From the NCBI RefSeq assembly GCF_001435935.1, contig NZ_AZGM01000103.1:1-32966 (forward strand): 32,966 bases of DNA. The letters run 5' to 3'. Shown here in pieces: positions 17,007 to 29,893 of this stretch. The position numbers and the translations under genes are program-made. Source of the stretch: Limosilactobacillus panis DSM 6035. GTDB taxonomy: Bacteria > Bacillota > Bacilli > Lactobacillales > Lactobacillaceae. The first letter of the stretch is position 1; every line of letters begins with the position of its first letter. Below the pieces are notes generated by a model that was given only the letters and a program-made list of their open reading frames with translations, did not search any database and was not told the origin of the DNA.

Positions 17007-17714
17007 ATGGGCGGTGATGCTTTAACTTTTAAGCTTTTCGGACTGACGTTCAATACAACGAACATAGTCTCTGGACTGATTATCTACGCAATCGTGTTCT
17101 TCACTCTTTACGGGATGTCACGAAAGATTCAAATGAAGCCAAAGGGGGCTCAAAACGTTCTTGAGTGGCTGATTGACTTCACGAATGGGATTGTGCGGAG
17201 CCAGATGCCAGCTTCAGAGCGGGGACACTATAGTTTCTTTGCCTTTGTTCTGTTTGTCTTCATCTTCTTCGCCAACCAGTTCGGCTTGCTGTTCCAATTC
17301 CATTGGAATGGTGCCGAAGTGCTTAGAAGTCCTACGGCGGACCCCGTTGTTACGTTAACATTCTCACTGATGGTAATGGCACTCGCACACTTTGCGGGAG
17401 TCGCTCATAATGGCCTTGGTGGTTACCTGAAGAACTACACGAAGCCATTTACCCTGATGCTGCCTATTAACATCATTGAAGACTTTGCTAACTTCTTAAC
17501 GCTGGGTCTCCGTATCTTTGGTAACATTTTTGCCGGTGAACTGTTGATGAGTTTAATTGCTAATATGGCATTCTCTCATGGCGTCTTGACAATTATTCCA
17601 GGATTGCTGCTGGAGCTTGCATGGCAAGGATTCTCAATCTTTATTGGTTCAATTCAGGCATATGTCTTTGTAACATTAACGACGGTTTATATTTCTCGGA
17701 AGGTTTCCGAATAA
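17007..17714 (+). CDS. atpB: ATP synthase Fo subunit a
   Basis: A 235-residue membrane protein that forms the proton half-channels next to the c-ring. It has five or six hydrophobic helices. The conserved helix [19 protein letters not shown] (about residues 160-178) carries the essential Arg, and a final helix contains [20 protein letters not shown] 17007 was chosen; the ATG 4 nt earlier is out of frame and stops at once. It is the first gene of the operon atpBEFHAGDC; no atpI is present, as is common in lactobacilli. Confidence 0.97.
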   Translation: MGGDALTFKLFGLTFNTTNIVSGLIIYAIVFFTLYGMSRKIQMKPKGAQNVLEWLIDFTNGIVRSQMPASERGHYSFFAFVLFVFIFFANQFGLLFQFHWNGAEVLRSPTADPVVTLTFSLMVMALAHFAGVAHNGLGGYLKNYTKPFTLMLPINIIEDFANFLTLGLRIFGNIFAGELLMSLIANMAFSHGVLTIIPGLLLELAWQGFSIFIGSIQAYVFVTLTTVYISRKVSE

Positions 17715-17717
17715 TAA

Positions 17718-17957
<240 letters not shown>

Positions 17958-18000
17958 TTGTTGTAATCACTTTTATTTTTAGACAAGGAGGTGTCAATAG

Positions 18001-18519
18001 ATGTTTGTGAACAATGTGTTAGCTGAATCGAACAGTTTATACGTTGGCGACTTGATTTTCTACATTGTCACCTTCATTATCCTGATGTTGCTGGTCAAGC
18101 ACTTTGCTTGGGGCCCGGTTACTAACATGATGAAGAAACGGGCAGATAAGATTGCCAGTGACATTGACAATGCTGCTAAGTCCCGTGAAAATGCCGAAAA
18201 GATGGCTGCTAAGCGTCAAGCTGAACTGCAAAATTCACGTCAAGAAGCTGCTGACATTGTTAACAATGCCAAGAAGTCAGCCGAAACACAACGAGCACAA
18301 ATTGTTGAAGCAGCACAAAATGATGCTCAAGCACTTAAGCAACAGGCACAACAAGATGCTGAACAAGCACGTCGTGACGCCTTGAACGGTGCTAAGGATG
18401 ACGTTGCAAACTTATCTATTGAGATTGCTTCCAAGCTCATCCAAAAAGAATTAAAGGCAGACGATCAAAAGGAATTGATCGACTCCTACATCGAAGGGTT
18501 GGTAGATTATGAGTCTTGA
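18001..18519 (+). CDS. atpF: ATP synthase Fo subunit b
   Basis: A 172-residue peripheral-stalk protein. A single N-terminal membrane helix (residues about 16-35) is followed by a long charged, Ala/Gln/Lys-rich coiled coil typical of subunit b, which dimerises and holds F1 through delta. ATG 18001 follows AAGGAGGTG. The 3' end overlaps atpH by 11 nt. Confidence 0.96.
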   Translation: MFVNNVLAESNSLYVGDLIFYIVTFIILMLLVKHFAWGPVTNMMKKRADKIASDIDNAAKSRENAEKMAAKRQAELQNSRQEAADIVNNAKKSAETQRAQIVEAAQNDAQALKQQAQQDAEQARRDALNGAKDDVANLSIEIASKLIQKELKADDQKELIDSYIEGLVDYES

Positions 18520-19051
18520 TAAGAAGACGGTTGCTCGCCGTTATGCACGGGCACTGTTTGAATTGGTCGATGCAGACAACGAAGTCGATCAAACTTATCA
18601 AGAACTAATTGCATTACGCCAAGTCTTTGAGGACAACGAAGGACTGGAATCTGCTTTGGCAGGGGTTCAAATGTCCCTCGATGATAAAAAAGCGTTGGTC
18701 AGTGACTTGCAGCAGGGTGCTTCCCAGTATGTTAAGAACCTGATTCAAATGCTTTTTGATTACGGCCGCATGGATTGTATGGTCGCGATTATTGATGAGT
18801 TTGAACGGCGGTATGACGCTAAGAATAAGCGGATTCATGCTGACGTTGTTACAGCGATCCAACTCGATAAACAACAACGGGACCAACTTTCGGCCAACCT
18901 GGCAAAGCGTTTTGGCGCTAACGAGGTTGTATTAAACGAAAGTGTAGATCCTGAAATTTTAGGTGGGGTTATTGTTCATGCTGACCATAAGACGCTTGAT
19001 GGTAGCCTCAGCTCAAAGATTAAGCAAATTCGTCGTTTACTAGTTAGATAA
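18509..19051 (+). CDS. atpH: ATP synthase F1 subunit delta
   Basis: A 180-residue subunit that links the b stalk to the top of the alpha/beta hexamer. The N-terminal helical domain starts [13 protein letters not shown], and the C-terminal part contains [21 protein letters not shown], the usual OSCP/delta signature. It overlaps atpF by 11 nt. Confidence 0.96.
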   Translation: MSLDKKTVARRYARALFELVDADNEVDQTYQELIALRQVFEDNEGLESALAGVQMSLDDKKALVSDLQQGASQYVKNLIQMLFDYGRMDCMVAIIDEFERRYDAKNKRIHADVVTAIQLDKQQRDQLSANLAKRFGANEVVLNESVDPEILGGVIVHADHKTLDGSLSSKIKQIRRLLVR

Positions 19052-19068
19052 AATAGATCTTTTGTTAA

Positions 19069-20616
<1,548 letters not shown>

Positions 20617-20650
20617 TGAATAATACTAGTCGAAAGGACGGTGAGATTTA

Positions 20651-23058
<2,408 letters not shown>

Positions 23059-23070
23059 GAGGGATAATTT

Positions 23071-23505
23071 ATGGCTGATAGTAAATTTAAGGTCACCATT
23101 ATTACTCCTGATGGCACTGTCTATGATAATGACGAGGCAACCATGATTGTCATGAACACCGCTGGTGGACAAATGGGGGTTATGGCTAACCACGTGCCTT
23201 TGATTGCTTCTCTGAAGATCAGTGTTGTTCGCGTCAAGCATGACGACGGAGAGGACGAAGTTGCTGCTGTTAACGGTGGAATCATGCAATTTGATGGCCA
23301 CGAAGCATTAATTGCGGCTGATAGTGCCGAACTGCCAGAACGGATTGACGTTGAACGTGCTCAACATGCGAAGGAACGGTCCGAAAAGGCGATTGAAGTA
23401 GCCAAGAGGAGTCACAATAAAGACGATTTGGCCCGGGCTGAAGTTCACCTTAAGCGGGCAATTAACCGTTTGAAAGCATCAAAGTACAGCAAAAAATTAC
23501 AATAA
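23071..23505 (+). CDS. atpC: ATP synthase F1 subunit epsilon
   Basis: A 144-residue subunit with an N-terminal beta-sandwich (FKVTIITPDGTVYDN ... GGQMGVMANHVPLIASLK) and a C-terminal two-helix domain rich in Arg, Lys and Ala, which can brake ATP hydrolysis. It is the last gene of the atp operon; the start ATG at 23071 follows AGGAGGG. Confidence 0.96.
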   Translation: MADSKFKVTIITPDGTVYDNDEATMIVMNTAGGQMGVMANHVPLIASLKISVVRVKHDDGEDEVAAVNGGIMQFDGHEALIAADSAELPERIDVERAQHAKERSEKAIEVAKRSHNKDDLARAEVHLKRAINRLKASKYSKKLQ

Positions 23506-23552
23506 TTTGTCCAAGGAGGGGTAAGACTAATTGGTCTCCTTCTTGCTCATCA

Positions 23553-23592
23553 ATGGCCGCCCATATCTGTGTGGATGTGGGCGGCCATTTGC
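23553..23592 (+). terminator. GC-rich hairpin behind the atp operon
   Basis: ATGGCCGCCCA (23553-23563) and TGGGCGGCCAT (23578-23588) pair perfectly, with further pairs inside around the loop TGTGTG. Only a broken T-run follows (TTTGCCGTTT), so termination may be weak or the hairpin may mainly stabilise the mRNA end. Confidence 0.5.
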
Positions 23593-23636
23593 CGTTTAAA
23601 GGGGTGGACCTTTTAATTAATAGTTAAACTTTTTTG

Positions 23637-23666
23637 TTAACGGTTCATTATTAGGAATGTTATGAT
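23637..23666 (+). promoter_or_regulatory. Candidate promoter of the DUF1146-murA unit
   Basis: TTAACG (23637-23642), an 18-bp spacer and TATGAT (23661-23666). A second overlapping TATGAT lies at 23666-23671. The -35 is poor. Confidence 0.4.
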
Positions 23667-23698
23667 ATGATACAAAATGGCTGTTAGGAGGTTTTGGA

Positions 23699-23929
23699 AT
23701 GCAAGTAACGGGAATACACGCACTATTTGAAATTATCGTTCAATTTCTCTTCATCTGGTTGGCCTTCACGGCAATCCAGGGATTTCATATTGAGCGCCTC
23801 TTCAAACGCCCGCCACGCACTCTGCCGTTGATGATTGTTTTAACGGCAACAGCCATCGGTTACCTCTGTGCTAATTTCTTCCTCGGAATCATCACAGCCA
23901 TCGGTAACCTTACATACTTAGTCCGTTAG
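23699..23929 (+). CDS. DUF1146 (YwzB-type) small membrane protein
   Basis: A 76-residue protein with two hydrophobic helices (residues about 8-27 and 43-70) separated by a basic loop (ERLFKRPPRTLP). Sequence, size and location between atpC and murA match the DUF1146/YwzB family of Firmicutes, whose function is unknown. ATG 23699 follows TTAGGAGG. The murA gene starts 18 nt downstream, so they are probably co-transcribed. Confidence 0.88.
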   Translation: MQVTGIHALFEIIVQFLFIWLAFTAIQGFHIERLFKRPPRTLPLMIVLTATAIGYLCANFFLGIITAIGNLTYLVR

Positions 23930-23947
23930 TGCTGGGGGAGGATTGTT

Positions 23948-25249
23948 ATGGAAAAGATAATTATCAAGGGTGGTCACCCCTTAAAGGGCAAGGTTGTGGT
24001 AGAAGGATCCAAAAACGCAATCTTGCCAATGCAGGCGGCGGCAATCCTTGCCGTCCAGGGGACGGTTATTTTAAACAATGTTCCACCAGTAACCGATGTG
24101 CGGGTCATGGACCGGCTCCTGCAGTTCTTAAACCTTAAGACGGCGTACGGGGAAAAGGAGCGCCAGTTAGTCATTAACGGCAGCTTTCCCCTGTCTTCAG
24201 AGGCAACCTACGACTATGTGGGCAAGATGCGGGCCTCCTTGTTAGTAATGGGGCCCCTGCTGGCGCGGACCGGCTACGTCCGGATCGCCCTGCCAGGGGG
24301 CTGCTCAATCGGGGCCCGACCAATTGACCTCCACCTGAAGGGGATGGAGATGCTGGGAGCATCGATTAAGCAGGATGCGGGCTTCATTGAGGCCTCCTGT
24401 AACCACCTGGTCGGTACCCGGATCCCCCTCGACTTTCCTAGCGTGGGGGCAACGGAAAATATCATGATGGCCGCAACCATGGCCGAGGGGATCACGACGA
24501 TTGAAAACGCTGCCTGTGAGCCCGAAGTCGTGGAACTGGCAAACCTCCTCAATAAGATGGGCGCCCGGGTCCACGGTGCCGGAAGTAAGGTCATCCGCAT
24601 CCAGGGGGTCTACTTTCTTCACGGTGCAGAGTACACGGTAATGCCGGACCGAATTGAGGCTGGGACCTTCATGATGGCCGCGGCCATTACTAACGGTGAC
24701 GTGATCGTCAACGGCGCGGTTCCGGAATACAGTGCCTCACTCATTGCTAAGCTAGAAGAGATGGGCGTGACCGTAATTAAGCAAGCGAACGGCATCCGGG
24801 TTCTCGGGACGTCCGTATTACTACCGGCGGCGGTCAAAACGATGCCGTATCCGGGCTTCCCAACCGACCTGCAACCGCAGATGACCGTTCTCCAGCTCCT
24901 GGCCAACGGGACCAGTACGATGGAGGAGCACGTCTTTGAGAAGCGTTTCATGCACCTGGAAGAACTGAGGCGGATGAACGCCCACTTCCAAATCAATGGT
25001 GCGGTGGCCACCTTGCTCGGTCCGAGTCATTTTAGCGGGGCCGAAGTGGCGGCAACTGACCTTCGTGCGGGCGCGGCACTGGTCCTGGCTGGTCTGGTTG
25101 CCAAGGGAATTACCCAGGTGCGGCAGCCGGACTGCCTCGACCGGGGATACTTTCATTTCTACCAGAAGTTGCAGAAGCTGGGGGCCCAGATTGACCGGCG
25201 TGACATTGAAGACCAGTTTAAACTGACCCCCATGAACAACCCGGGGTAA
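23948..25249 (+). CDS. murA: UDP-N-acetylglucosamine 1-carboxyvinyltransferase MurA
   Basis: A 433-residue EPSP-synthase-fold enzyme that catalyses the first committed step of peptidoglycan synthesis: transfer of enolpyruvate from PEP to UDP-GlcNAc. The active-site loop is GGCSIGARPIDLH, with catalytic Cys119, the residue attacked by fosfomycin. Other blocks are EGSKNAILP near the N-terminus (with the catalytic Lys), FPSVGATENIMMAA, and TDLRAGAALVLAGL near the C-terminus. ATG 23948 follows GGGGGAGG. Lactobacilli often have two murA genes; this is the atp-linked copy. Confidence 0.97.
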   Translation: MEKIIIKGGHPLKGKVVVEGSKNAILPMQAAAILAVQGTVILNNVPPVTDVRVMDRLLQFLNLKTAYGEKERQLVINGSFPLSSEATYDYVGKMRASLLVMGPLLARTGYVRIALPGGCSIGARPIDLHLKGMEMLGASIKQDAGFIEASCNHLVGTRIPLDFPSVGATENIMMAATMAEGITTIENAACEPEVVELANLLNKMGARVHGAGSKVIRIQGVYFLHGAEYTVMPDRIEAGTFMMAAAITNGDVIVNGAVPEYSASLIAKLEEMGVTVIKQANGIRVLGTSVLLPAAVKTMPYPGFPTDLQPQMTVLQLLANGTSTMEEHVFEKRFMHLEELRRMNAHFQINGAVATLLGPSHFSGAEVAATDLRAGAALVLAGLVAKGITQVRQPDCLDRGYFHFYQKLQKLGAQIDRRDIEDQFKLTPMNNPG

Positions 25250-25284
25250 ATCGGGGAAGTAACGAGGAGTAACCACCTGAGATG

Positions 25285-25293
25285 TGGTATAAT
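25285..25293 (+). promoter_or_regulatory. Extended -10 promoter of mreB
   Basis: TGgTATAAT is a consensus extended -10; no -35 is apparent at 17 bp. The untranslated leader would be about 70 nt. Confidence 0.65.
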
Positions 25294-25368
25294 ACGAACG
25301 ATATTAACTTAAAAATAAGCGCTTTGATTAGCAGGAAATCCGCATCAAGCGAAAAGGAGATAAGTTGA

Positions 25369-26358
25369 ATGGCTAAAGATATCGGAATCGATTTAGGGAC
25401 TGCCAACGTCCTTATCTATGTGCAGGGCAAGGGGATTGTCCTGAATGAACCTTCTGTTGTGGCAATCGATACCCAAACCAACAAAGTTTTAGCAGTGGGT
25501 TCTGAAGCTTACCGGATGGTAGGTCGGACTCCAAGCAATATCCGGGCAATTCGGCCACTGAAGAACGGGGTCATTTCAGACTTCGATGTTACCCAGGAAA
25601 TGCTTTCCTACTTTATCGGTAAGTTGAGCGTTAAGGGCTTCATGTCTAAGCCGAACATCATGATCTGCGCTCCAACCAACATCACGGAAATTGAACGGAA
25701 GGCAATTATTCAAGCCGCCGAACAGTCCGGTGGAGGCAAGGTTTACCTGGAATACGAACCAAAGGTTGCTGCCATTGGTGCCGGCCTGGATATCTTCAAG
25801 CCCCGTGGAAGCATGGTAATCGACATGGGTGGTGGTACCAGTGACATCGCTATCTTGTCACTTGGTGATATTGTTGCTAGCCAATCAATTCGGATGGCTG
25901 GGGACAAGATGAATAACGACATTGCTGCTTACATCAAGGATAAGCACGGCCTGGTAATCGGTGAACACACCGCTGAAAACATCAAGATGGAAATTGGAAC
26001 CGCCCTCAAGGTGGACGAACCTAAGGAAATGGATGTTCGTGGTCGGGACGTGGCTAGCGGGATGCCAAAGCAGGTCACTGTTAACCAAAACGAAATTGAA
26101 GAAGCTCTTCACGATACACTGGAACAAATCGTTACTGCGACCGTTAACGTCCTGGAGACGATTCCACCGGAGTTAGCTAGTGACATTATTGACCGGGGAA
26201 TCATGCTGACCGGGGGAACTGCTCTGTTGAAGGGGATTGACCAGCTCTTCAGTTCCCACCTAAAGGTTCCCGTGGTTGTCTCCCAAGACCCATTGGACAA
26301 CGTTGCCAAGGGTGCCGGTGAGATGCTAGAACGGATGCAAAAGGCTGATAAGAAGTAA
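25369..26358 (+). CDS. mreB: Rod-shape protein MreB/Mbl (actin homologue)
   Basis: A 329-residue bacterial actin that forms membrane-associated filaments and directs lateral wall synthesis with RodA. The phosphate-1 motif is GIDLGTANVLIY, phosphate-2 is VIDMGGGTSDIAILS, and the adenosine motif is IMLTGGTALLKGID. A single mreB-type gene without mreC or mreD next to it, followed by yidD, DUF2969 and rodA, is the arrangement of an Mbl-like paralogue; a canonical mreBCD locus probably lies elsewhere. ATG 25369 follows AAAAGGAG. Confidence 0.95.
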   Translation: MAKDIGIDLGTANVLIYVQGKGIVLNEPSVVAIDTQTNKVLAVGSEAYRMVGRTPSNIRAIRPLKNGVISDFDVTQEMLSYFIGKLSVKGFMSKPNIMICAPTNITEIERKAIIQAAEQSGGGKVYLEYEPKVAAIGAGLDIFKPRGSMVIDMGGGTSDIAILSLGDIVASQSIRMAGDKMNNDIAAYIKDKHGLVIGEHTAENIKMEIGTALKVDEPKEMDVRGRDVASGMPKQVTVNQNEIEEALHDTLEQIVTATVNVLETIPPELASDIIDRGIMLTGGTALLKGIDQLFSSHLKVPVVVSQDPLDNVAKGAGEMLERMQKADKK

Positions 26359-26364
26359 TAAGTG

Positions 26365-26649
26365 ATGGTGCACTTTTTGTGTCGCTTGATACGGGGGTAC
26401 CAGCGGTGGATTTCCGCACGGCGTCCTTACCGGGTCTGCCGTTACTACCCCACGTGTTCAGAGTATATGATCCAGGCCCTGCAACGGTTTGGGATCAAGG
26501 GTGCACTGCTGGGAATTGCCCGGATCCTGCGCTGCCACCCCTTTGTAAGGGGCGGCTATGATCCGGTGCCCCAGCATTTTACTTTTCAACGTCAACAAAA
26601 TAATTTAAGGGTGAAAATGTGTCAAAAAAGGATAAAAAAATTGAAGTAA
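26365..26649 (+). CDS. yidD: Membrane protein insertion efficiency factor YidD
   Basis: A 94-residue member of the YidD family, which assists the YidC insertase at the membrane. The hallmark is [21 protein letters not shown], then [20 protein letters not shown], including the three conserved cysteines. An N-terminal amphipathic segment ([13 protein letters not shown]) attaches it to the membrane. The start is ATG 26365, or GTG 26362, 3-6 nt after the mreB stop and without a clear ribosome site, so it is probably translated by coupling. The C-terminal tail is lysine-rich and overlaps the next gene by 31 nt. Confidence 0.92.
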   Translation: MVHFLCRLIRGYQRWISARRPYRVCRYYPTCSEYMIQALQRFGIKGALLGIARILRCHPFVRGGYDPVPQHFTFQRQQNNLRVKMCQKRIKKLK

Positions 26650-26843
26650 GTGTTAAGGATATTGAACGTCGGCATCAATCTGTTCAACAGATCTTTATTG
26701 GTGGCCGCCTTATCGGGGAAGTAATTACCGATAATGACCGCTTTAAAGCCTTGTTGACGGCGGATCAAAGTGAGTTTAACGCTCGCTCGCAAGAAGAAGG
26801 ACTAGAAATTGTCTTGCAGCAATACCACTTGCACCAACGCTAA
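26619..26843 (+). CDS. DUF2969 small protein
   Basis: A 74-residue acidic/basic soluble protein starting [14 protein letters not shown], with the middle [22 protein letters not shown]. This matches the DUF2969 family found in lactobacilli next to mreB/rodA; no function is known. The GTG start at 26619 lies within the 3' end of yidD, behind TTAAGGGTG, so translation is coupled. Confidence 0.8.
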   Translation: MSKKDKKIEVSVKDIERRHQSVQQIFIGGRLIGEVITDNDRFKALLTADQSEFNARSQEEGLEIVLQQYHLHQR

Positions 26844-26898
26844 GCCGCTTGTGGTGGCCAATTCTTCTTGTCAAAATATGGCATAAAGGAGTTAGGTA

Positions 26899-28092
26899 AT
26901 GCAACATTCGCAAAATGATGAAGAGAGTCGGATTGATTGGGGAATCATTTTCTGTGTTTTGCTGCTGGCGTTAATTGGTTTAGCATCAATTTATGTTGCG
27001 GCAAGTCACGACCGTCAATCCGTTAGTGTTGCCCGTCAGGTAATTACCCAGTTGGTGTGGTACGCTGTAGGAATTATCCTGGTGGTTGTGACCATGCAGT
27101 TCGATGCGGAGCAATTATGGAAGATTGCGCCGATTGTTTACTGGGCCAGCATCTTTCTGATGTTTGCCATCCTGGTGTTCTATAGTCGGTCGTACTATGT
27201 TAACACCGGGGCAAAGAGTTGGTTTGCAATTGGGCCATTTACGTTCCAGCCGTCGGAAATAATGAAACCCGCGTATATCTTAATGATGGGGCGGGTCATT
27301 ACGACCCATAATAACCGCTATCCGGTACACACGGTACGGAGTGACTGGCGCTTAATCGGGACAATGTTTTTGTGGCTTTTACCAGTTTTGATTTCCCTGC
27401 ACTTCCAAAATGACTTTGGGACGGCCCTGGTCTTCTTTGCCATTTTCTGTGGGATGGTCTTGGTTTCCGGGGTGACCTGGCGAATTCTGGCCCCCGCAGC
27501 TGGCGCCCTGATTGTTGTTGGGGGGTCTGCACTGGCGATGGTGACGAGTTCCATTGGGCGGACCATCCTGGAGCACATTGGCTTTCAGGCTTACCAATTC
27601 GACCGGGTTGACACCTGGCTGCATCCGGAACAGGATACGACCAACCAGGGTTACCAGCTCTGGCAGAGTATTAAGGCCGTTGGTTCCGGTGGAATCACGG
27701 GGACCGGGTTTAATAATTCCAAGGTTTACGTCCCCGTCCGGGAGTCAGATATGATCTTTTCAGTAATCGGGGAAAACTTCGGCTTCGTGGGCAGTGCCCT
27801 GTTGATTCTGGTTTACCTCCTGCTGATTTACCTGATGATCCGGGTTACCTTTGATACGCGGAACGAATTTTACGCGTACATCTCAACCGGGGTTATCATG
27901 ATGATTCTCTTCCACGTCTTTGAAAATATCGGGATGAATATTGGCCTCTTACCGTTGACTGGTATTCCGTTACCATTTATCAGTGCTGGGGGTTCATCTC
28001 TGATTGGGAACCTGATTGGGATTGGGATGATAATGTCGATGCGTTATCATCACCATTCATACATGTTTAGCAGTAACCGTGAGTTTAGATAA
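26899..28092 (+). CDS. rodA: Rod-shape peptidoglycan polymerase RodA (SEDS family)
   Basis: A 397-residue SEDS glycosyltransferase with about ten membrane helices that polymerises lipid II in the elongation machinery. Family blocks are GAKSWFAIGPFTFQPSEIMK, HFQNDFGTALVFF, the catalytic-site region VRESDMIFSVIGENFGFVG with its conserved Asp, and the C-terminal GIPLPFISAGGSSLIGN. RodA rather than FtsW is favoured by the neighbours mreB and yidD. ATG 26899 follows AAAGGAG. Confidence 0.94.
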   Translation: MQHSQNDEESRIDWGIIFCVLLLALIGLASIYVAASHDRQSVSVARQVITQLVWYAVGIILVVVTMQFDAEQLWKIAPIVYWASIFLMFAILVFYSRSYYVNTGAKSWFAIGPFTFQPSEIMKPAYILMMGRVITTHNNRYPVHTVRSDWRLIGTMFLWLLPVLISLHFQNDFGTALVFFAIFCGMVLVSGVTWRILAPAAGALIVVGGSALAMVTSSIGRTILEHIGFQAYQFDRVDTWLHPEQDTTNQGYQLWQSIKAVGSGGITGTGFNNSKVYVPVRESDMIFSVIGENFGFVGSALLILVYLLLIYLMIRVTFDTRNEFYAYISTGVIMMILFHVFENIGMNIGLLPLTGIPLPFISAGGSSLIGNLIGIGMIMSMRYHHHSYMFSSNREFR

Positions 28093-28104
28093 TGAGGTGC
28101 AGAT

Positions 28105-28404
28105 ATGGCAACAAAGAATAATTACTTTTGGACAAAGCAAGCCGCCGACGGAACGACCCGGGTTGGTCTGAATGACCAGGGCCGCGATGATCTTGGTGAA
28201 GTCAGCTTCATCGACCTTCCCGAAGTGGGGACCGAGCTAACTAAAGGTGGTAAGTTCCTCTCTGTTGAAGCGGAGAAGGCCGTTACCGACCTGGAAAGTC
28301 CAGTTACTGGCAAGATCGTGAAGGTTAACGATAAGCTGGTAGACAGTCCGGAAGACCTGTCCAGCGATGATGAACGGAAGAACTGGATCATTGCTGTTAA
28401 GTAG
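28105..28404 (+). CDS. gcvH: GcvH-like lipoyl-carrier protein
   Basis: A 99-residue single lipoyl domain resembling the glycine cleavage H protein but shorter than the usual 125-130 residues. The lipoylation site is Lys58 in SVEAEKAVTDLESPVTG. The N-terminal part (FWTKQAADGTTRVGLNDQGRDDLGEVSFIDLP) matches GcvH. It starts 12 nt after rodA, and a terminator follows. No gcvT or gcvP genes are nearby, and lactobacilli generally lack the cleavage system. The protein may therefore serve as a lipoyl relay for other complexes or have another role; this is inference. Confidence 0.88.
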   Translation: MATKNNYFWTKQAADGTTRVGLNDQGRDDLGEVSFIDLPEVGTELTKGGKFLSVEAEKAVTDLESPVTGKIVKVNDKLVDSPEDLSSDDERKNWIIAVK

Positions 28405-28408
28405 TAAA

Positions 28409-28439
28409 TAAAAAGGGTGCCTGCGTGGCGCCTTTTTTT
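28409..28439 (+). terminator. Terminator after the GcvH-like gene
   Basis: AAAAAGG(G)TGCC pairs with GGCGCCTTTTT (one bulged G, one G-U) around TGCGT, with seven Ts. It ends the mreB-yidD-DUF2969-rodA-gcvH unit. Confidence 0.85.
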
Positions 28440-28442
28440 ATG

Positions 28443-28471
28443 TTGATAAACATTTACATATATGATATTCT
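28443..28471 (+). promoter_or_regulatory. Candidate ddl promoter
   Basis: TTGATA (28443-28448), a 17-bp spacer and TATTCT (28466-28471). TATGAT at 28461 is a better -10 but lacks a matching -35. Confidence 0.35.
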
Positions 28472-28519
28472 TAAAGTTCTAGGAATTCGGTTTAAATAAA
28501 AGAAAAGGTGGTATTTCTA

Positions 28520-29653
28520 ATGAGTAAGAAGCTGCGTGTTGCATTGCTGTTTGGTGGAAACTCATCTGAGCACGATGTCTCCAAGCGCTCGGCGCATAAT
28601 ATTTATGACGCGATGGATAAGGACAAGTACGACGTTAGTTTATTTATGTTCACTAAGGACGGAATCCTGTTAAACAATGAAGATTCGCAGCGGATCTTTG
28701 ACGGGGAACTCGAGGATGAGGTCGTCAAGGATGCCTACCAGAAGATGGACCTGACTAAGCCCCTGGCACCAATCATGGCCCTAAACGAACTATCCGGGAT
28801 TGACTTCTTCTACCCAGTCATTCACGGTAACCTGGGCGAGGACGGGACGGTTCAAGGTCTCTTCAAGCTCCTCAACAAGCCTTACGTGGGCTCGAACATC
28901 GCGGCGAGTGCCCTTTCCTTTGATAAGGACCTTACCAAGAAGATGCTGAACGAAGCGGGCATTCGTAATACCCCGTACGTCCTGCTGACGCCGGAAAACC
29001 AGGCTGATTATCCTTGGGACCGCTTGGAAGAAGACCTGGGCGATCTGATTTTTATTAAGCCAGCCAAGCAGGGCTCTTCAGTGGGGATCCACCGGGTTAC
29101 TAACGCTGAGGAGTACGCAGCAGCACTCAAGGATGCTTTTAAATATGACTTTAAGGTCCTGGCGGAACAGGGGGTTGACCACCCACAAGAAGTTGAAATC
29201 TCCATCTTGGGCAATGAACACCCAATTGCTTCCAAGCTTGGTGCGGTCCGGGTACCAAAGGGCGATCCGTTCTACGACTACGAGAATAAGTTTGTTGATG
29301 CTAGTGGCGTGGTGTTTGAATTACCAGTCAAGTTGCCACAGTACTTAACCGATGAGATTACTGACATGGCTTTGAAGGCATACAAGGTGCTGGACATGAA
29401 AGGATTGGCCCGGATTGACTTCCTGGTTGATTCTAATAATGTTCCATACCTGAGTGAGCCAAACACCTTGCCAGGGTTCACTAACATCAGTCTTTATCCG
29501 CAAATGTGGGAGGTCTCTGGAATCTCTTATTCTGATTTGATTGATCGCCTGATTCAACTTGGCTTAGATGAGTTCAAGCGGAACAGTCAGATTAAGTATG
29601 ATTTCCGCGAGCTTGGGCAGGAACGCGTCGGTCAAAAGAAATATAATAAATAA
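28520..29653 (+). CDS. ddl: D-alanine ligase Ddl, Phe-type (D-Ala-D-Lac)
   Basis: A 377-residue ATP-grasp ligase that makes the terminal dipeptide or depsipeptide of the wall precursor. ATP-grasp blocks are LFGGNSSEHDVS, HGNLGEDGTVQG, IKPAKQGSSVG and the metal site RIDFLVDSNNVPYLSEPNTLPGFT. The omega-loop motif is YDYENKF, with Lys257-Phe258; D-Ala-D-Ala ligases have KY here (Tyr216 of E. coli DdlB). Phe is characteristic of the ligases of intrinsically vancomycin-resistant Leuconostoc and lactobacilli, which make D-Ala-D-Lac. ATG 28520 follows AAAAGGTGG; an in-frame GTG at 28508 overlaps this ribosome site. The gene appears monocistronic. Confidence 0.96.
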   Translation: MSKKLRVALLFGGNSSEHDVSKRSAHNIYDAMDKDKYDVSLFMFTKDGILLNNEDSQRIFDGELEDEVVKDAYQKMDLTKPLAPIMALNELSGIDFFYPVIHGNLGEDGTVQGLFKLLNKPYVGSNIAASALSFDKDLTKKMLNEAGIRNTPYVLLTPENQADYPWDRLEEDLGDLIFIKPAKQGSSVGIHRVTNAEEYAAALKDAFKYDFKVLAEQGVDHPQEVEISILGNEHPIASKLGAVRVPKGDPFYDYENKFVDASGVVFELPVKLPQYLTDEITDMALKAYKVLDMKGLARIDFLVDSNNVPYLSEPNTLPGFTNISLYPQMWEVSGISYSDLIDRLIQLGLDEFKRNSQIKYDFRELGQERVGQKKYNK

Positions 29654-29711
29654 ATCCCTTTAGCTATAGAGCACCAAGGATTTTAGTCATTAAGATATTA
29701 ATCGATAAGTG

Positions 29712-29741
29712 AGGTTGCAACTGGTTTGCAGCCTTTTTTTT
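29712..29741 (+). terminator. ddl terminator
   Basis: AGGTTGCAA and TTGCAGCCT pair over 9 bp (one G-U) around a short loop, followed by at least seven Ts. The 60 nt between the ddl stop and this hairpin hold nothing I can identify. Confidence 0.8.
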
Positions 29742-29817
29742 GTCGTAACAAACGTTTATCAGTGAAAAGCGAATTAAAAGATTTAGTGGGCAGTTTTAGG
29801 AAAAATTTCATAATTAG

Positions 29818-29826
29818 TGTTATAAT
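29818..29826 (+). promoter_or_regulatory. Extended -10 promoter of the RRNPP-type regulator
   Basis: TGtTATAAT is a full extended -10; no -35 is seen. The leader to ATG 29894 would be about 60 nt. Confidence 0.6.
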
Positions 29827-29893
29827 AGGGAATTGAAAAAATGAGATTTTATAACGGAACAAATTACTAGTAATAAATTGAGGATGATAACCA

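Noticed and set aside
29841-29870. Nine-codon ORF MRFYNGTNY in the leader of the RRNPP-type regulator, as a possible pheromone
   Set aside because: No ribosome site, no export signal, and too short for a secreted precursor; likely chance.
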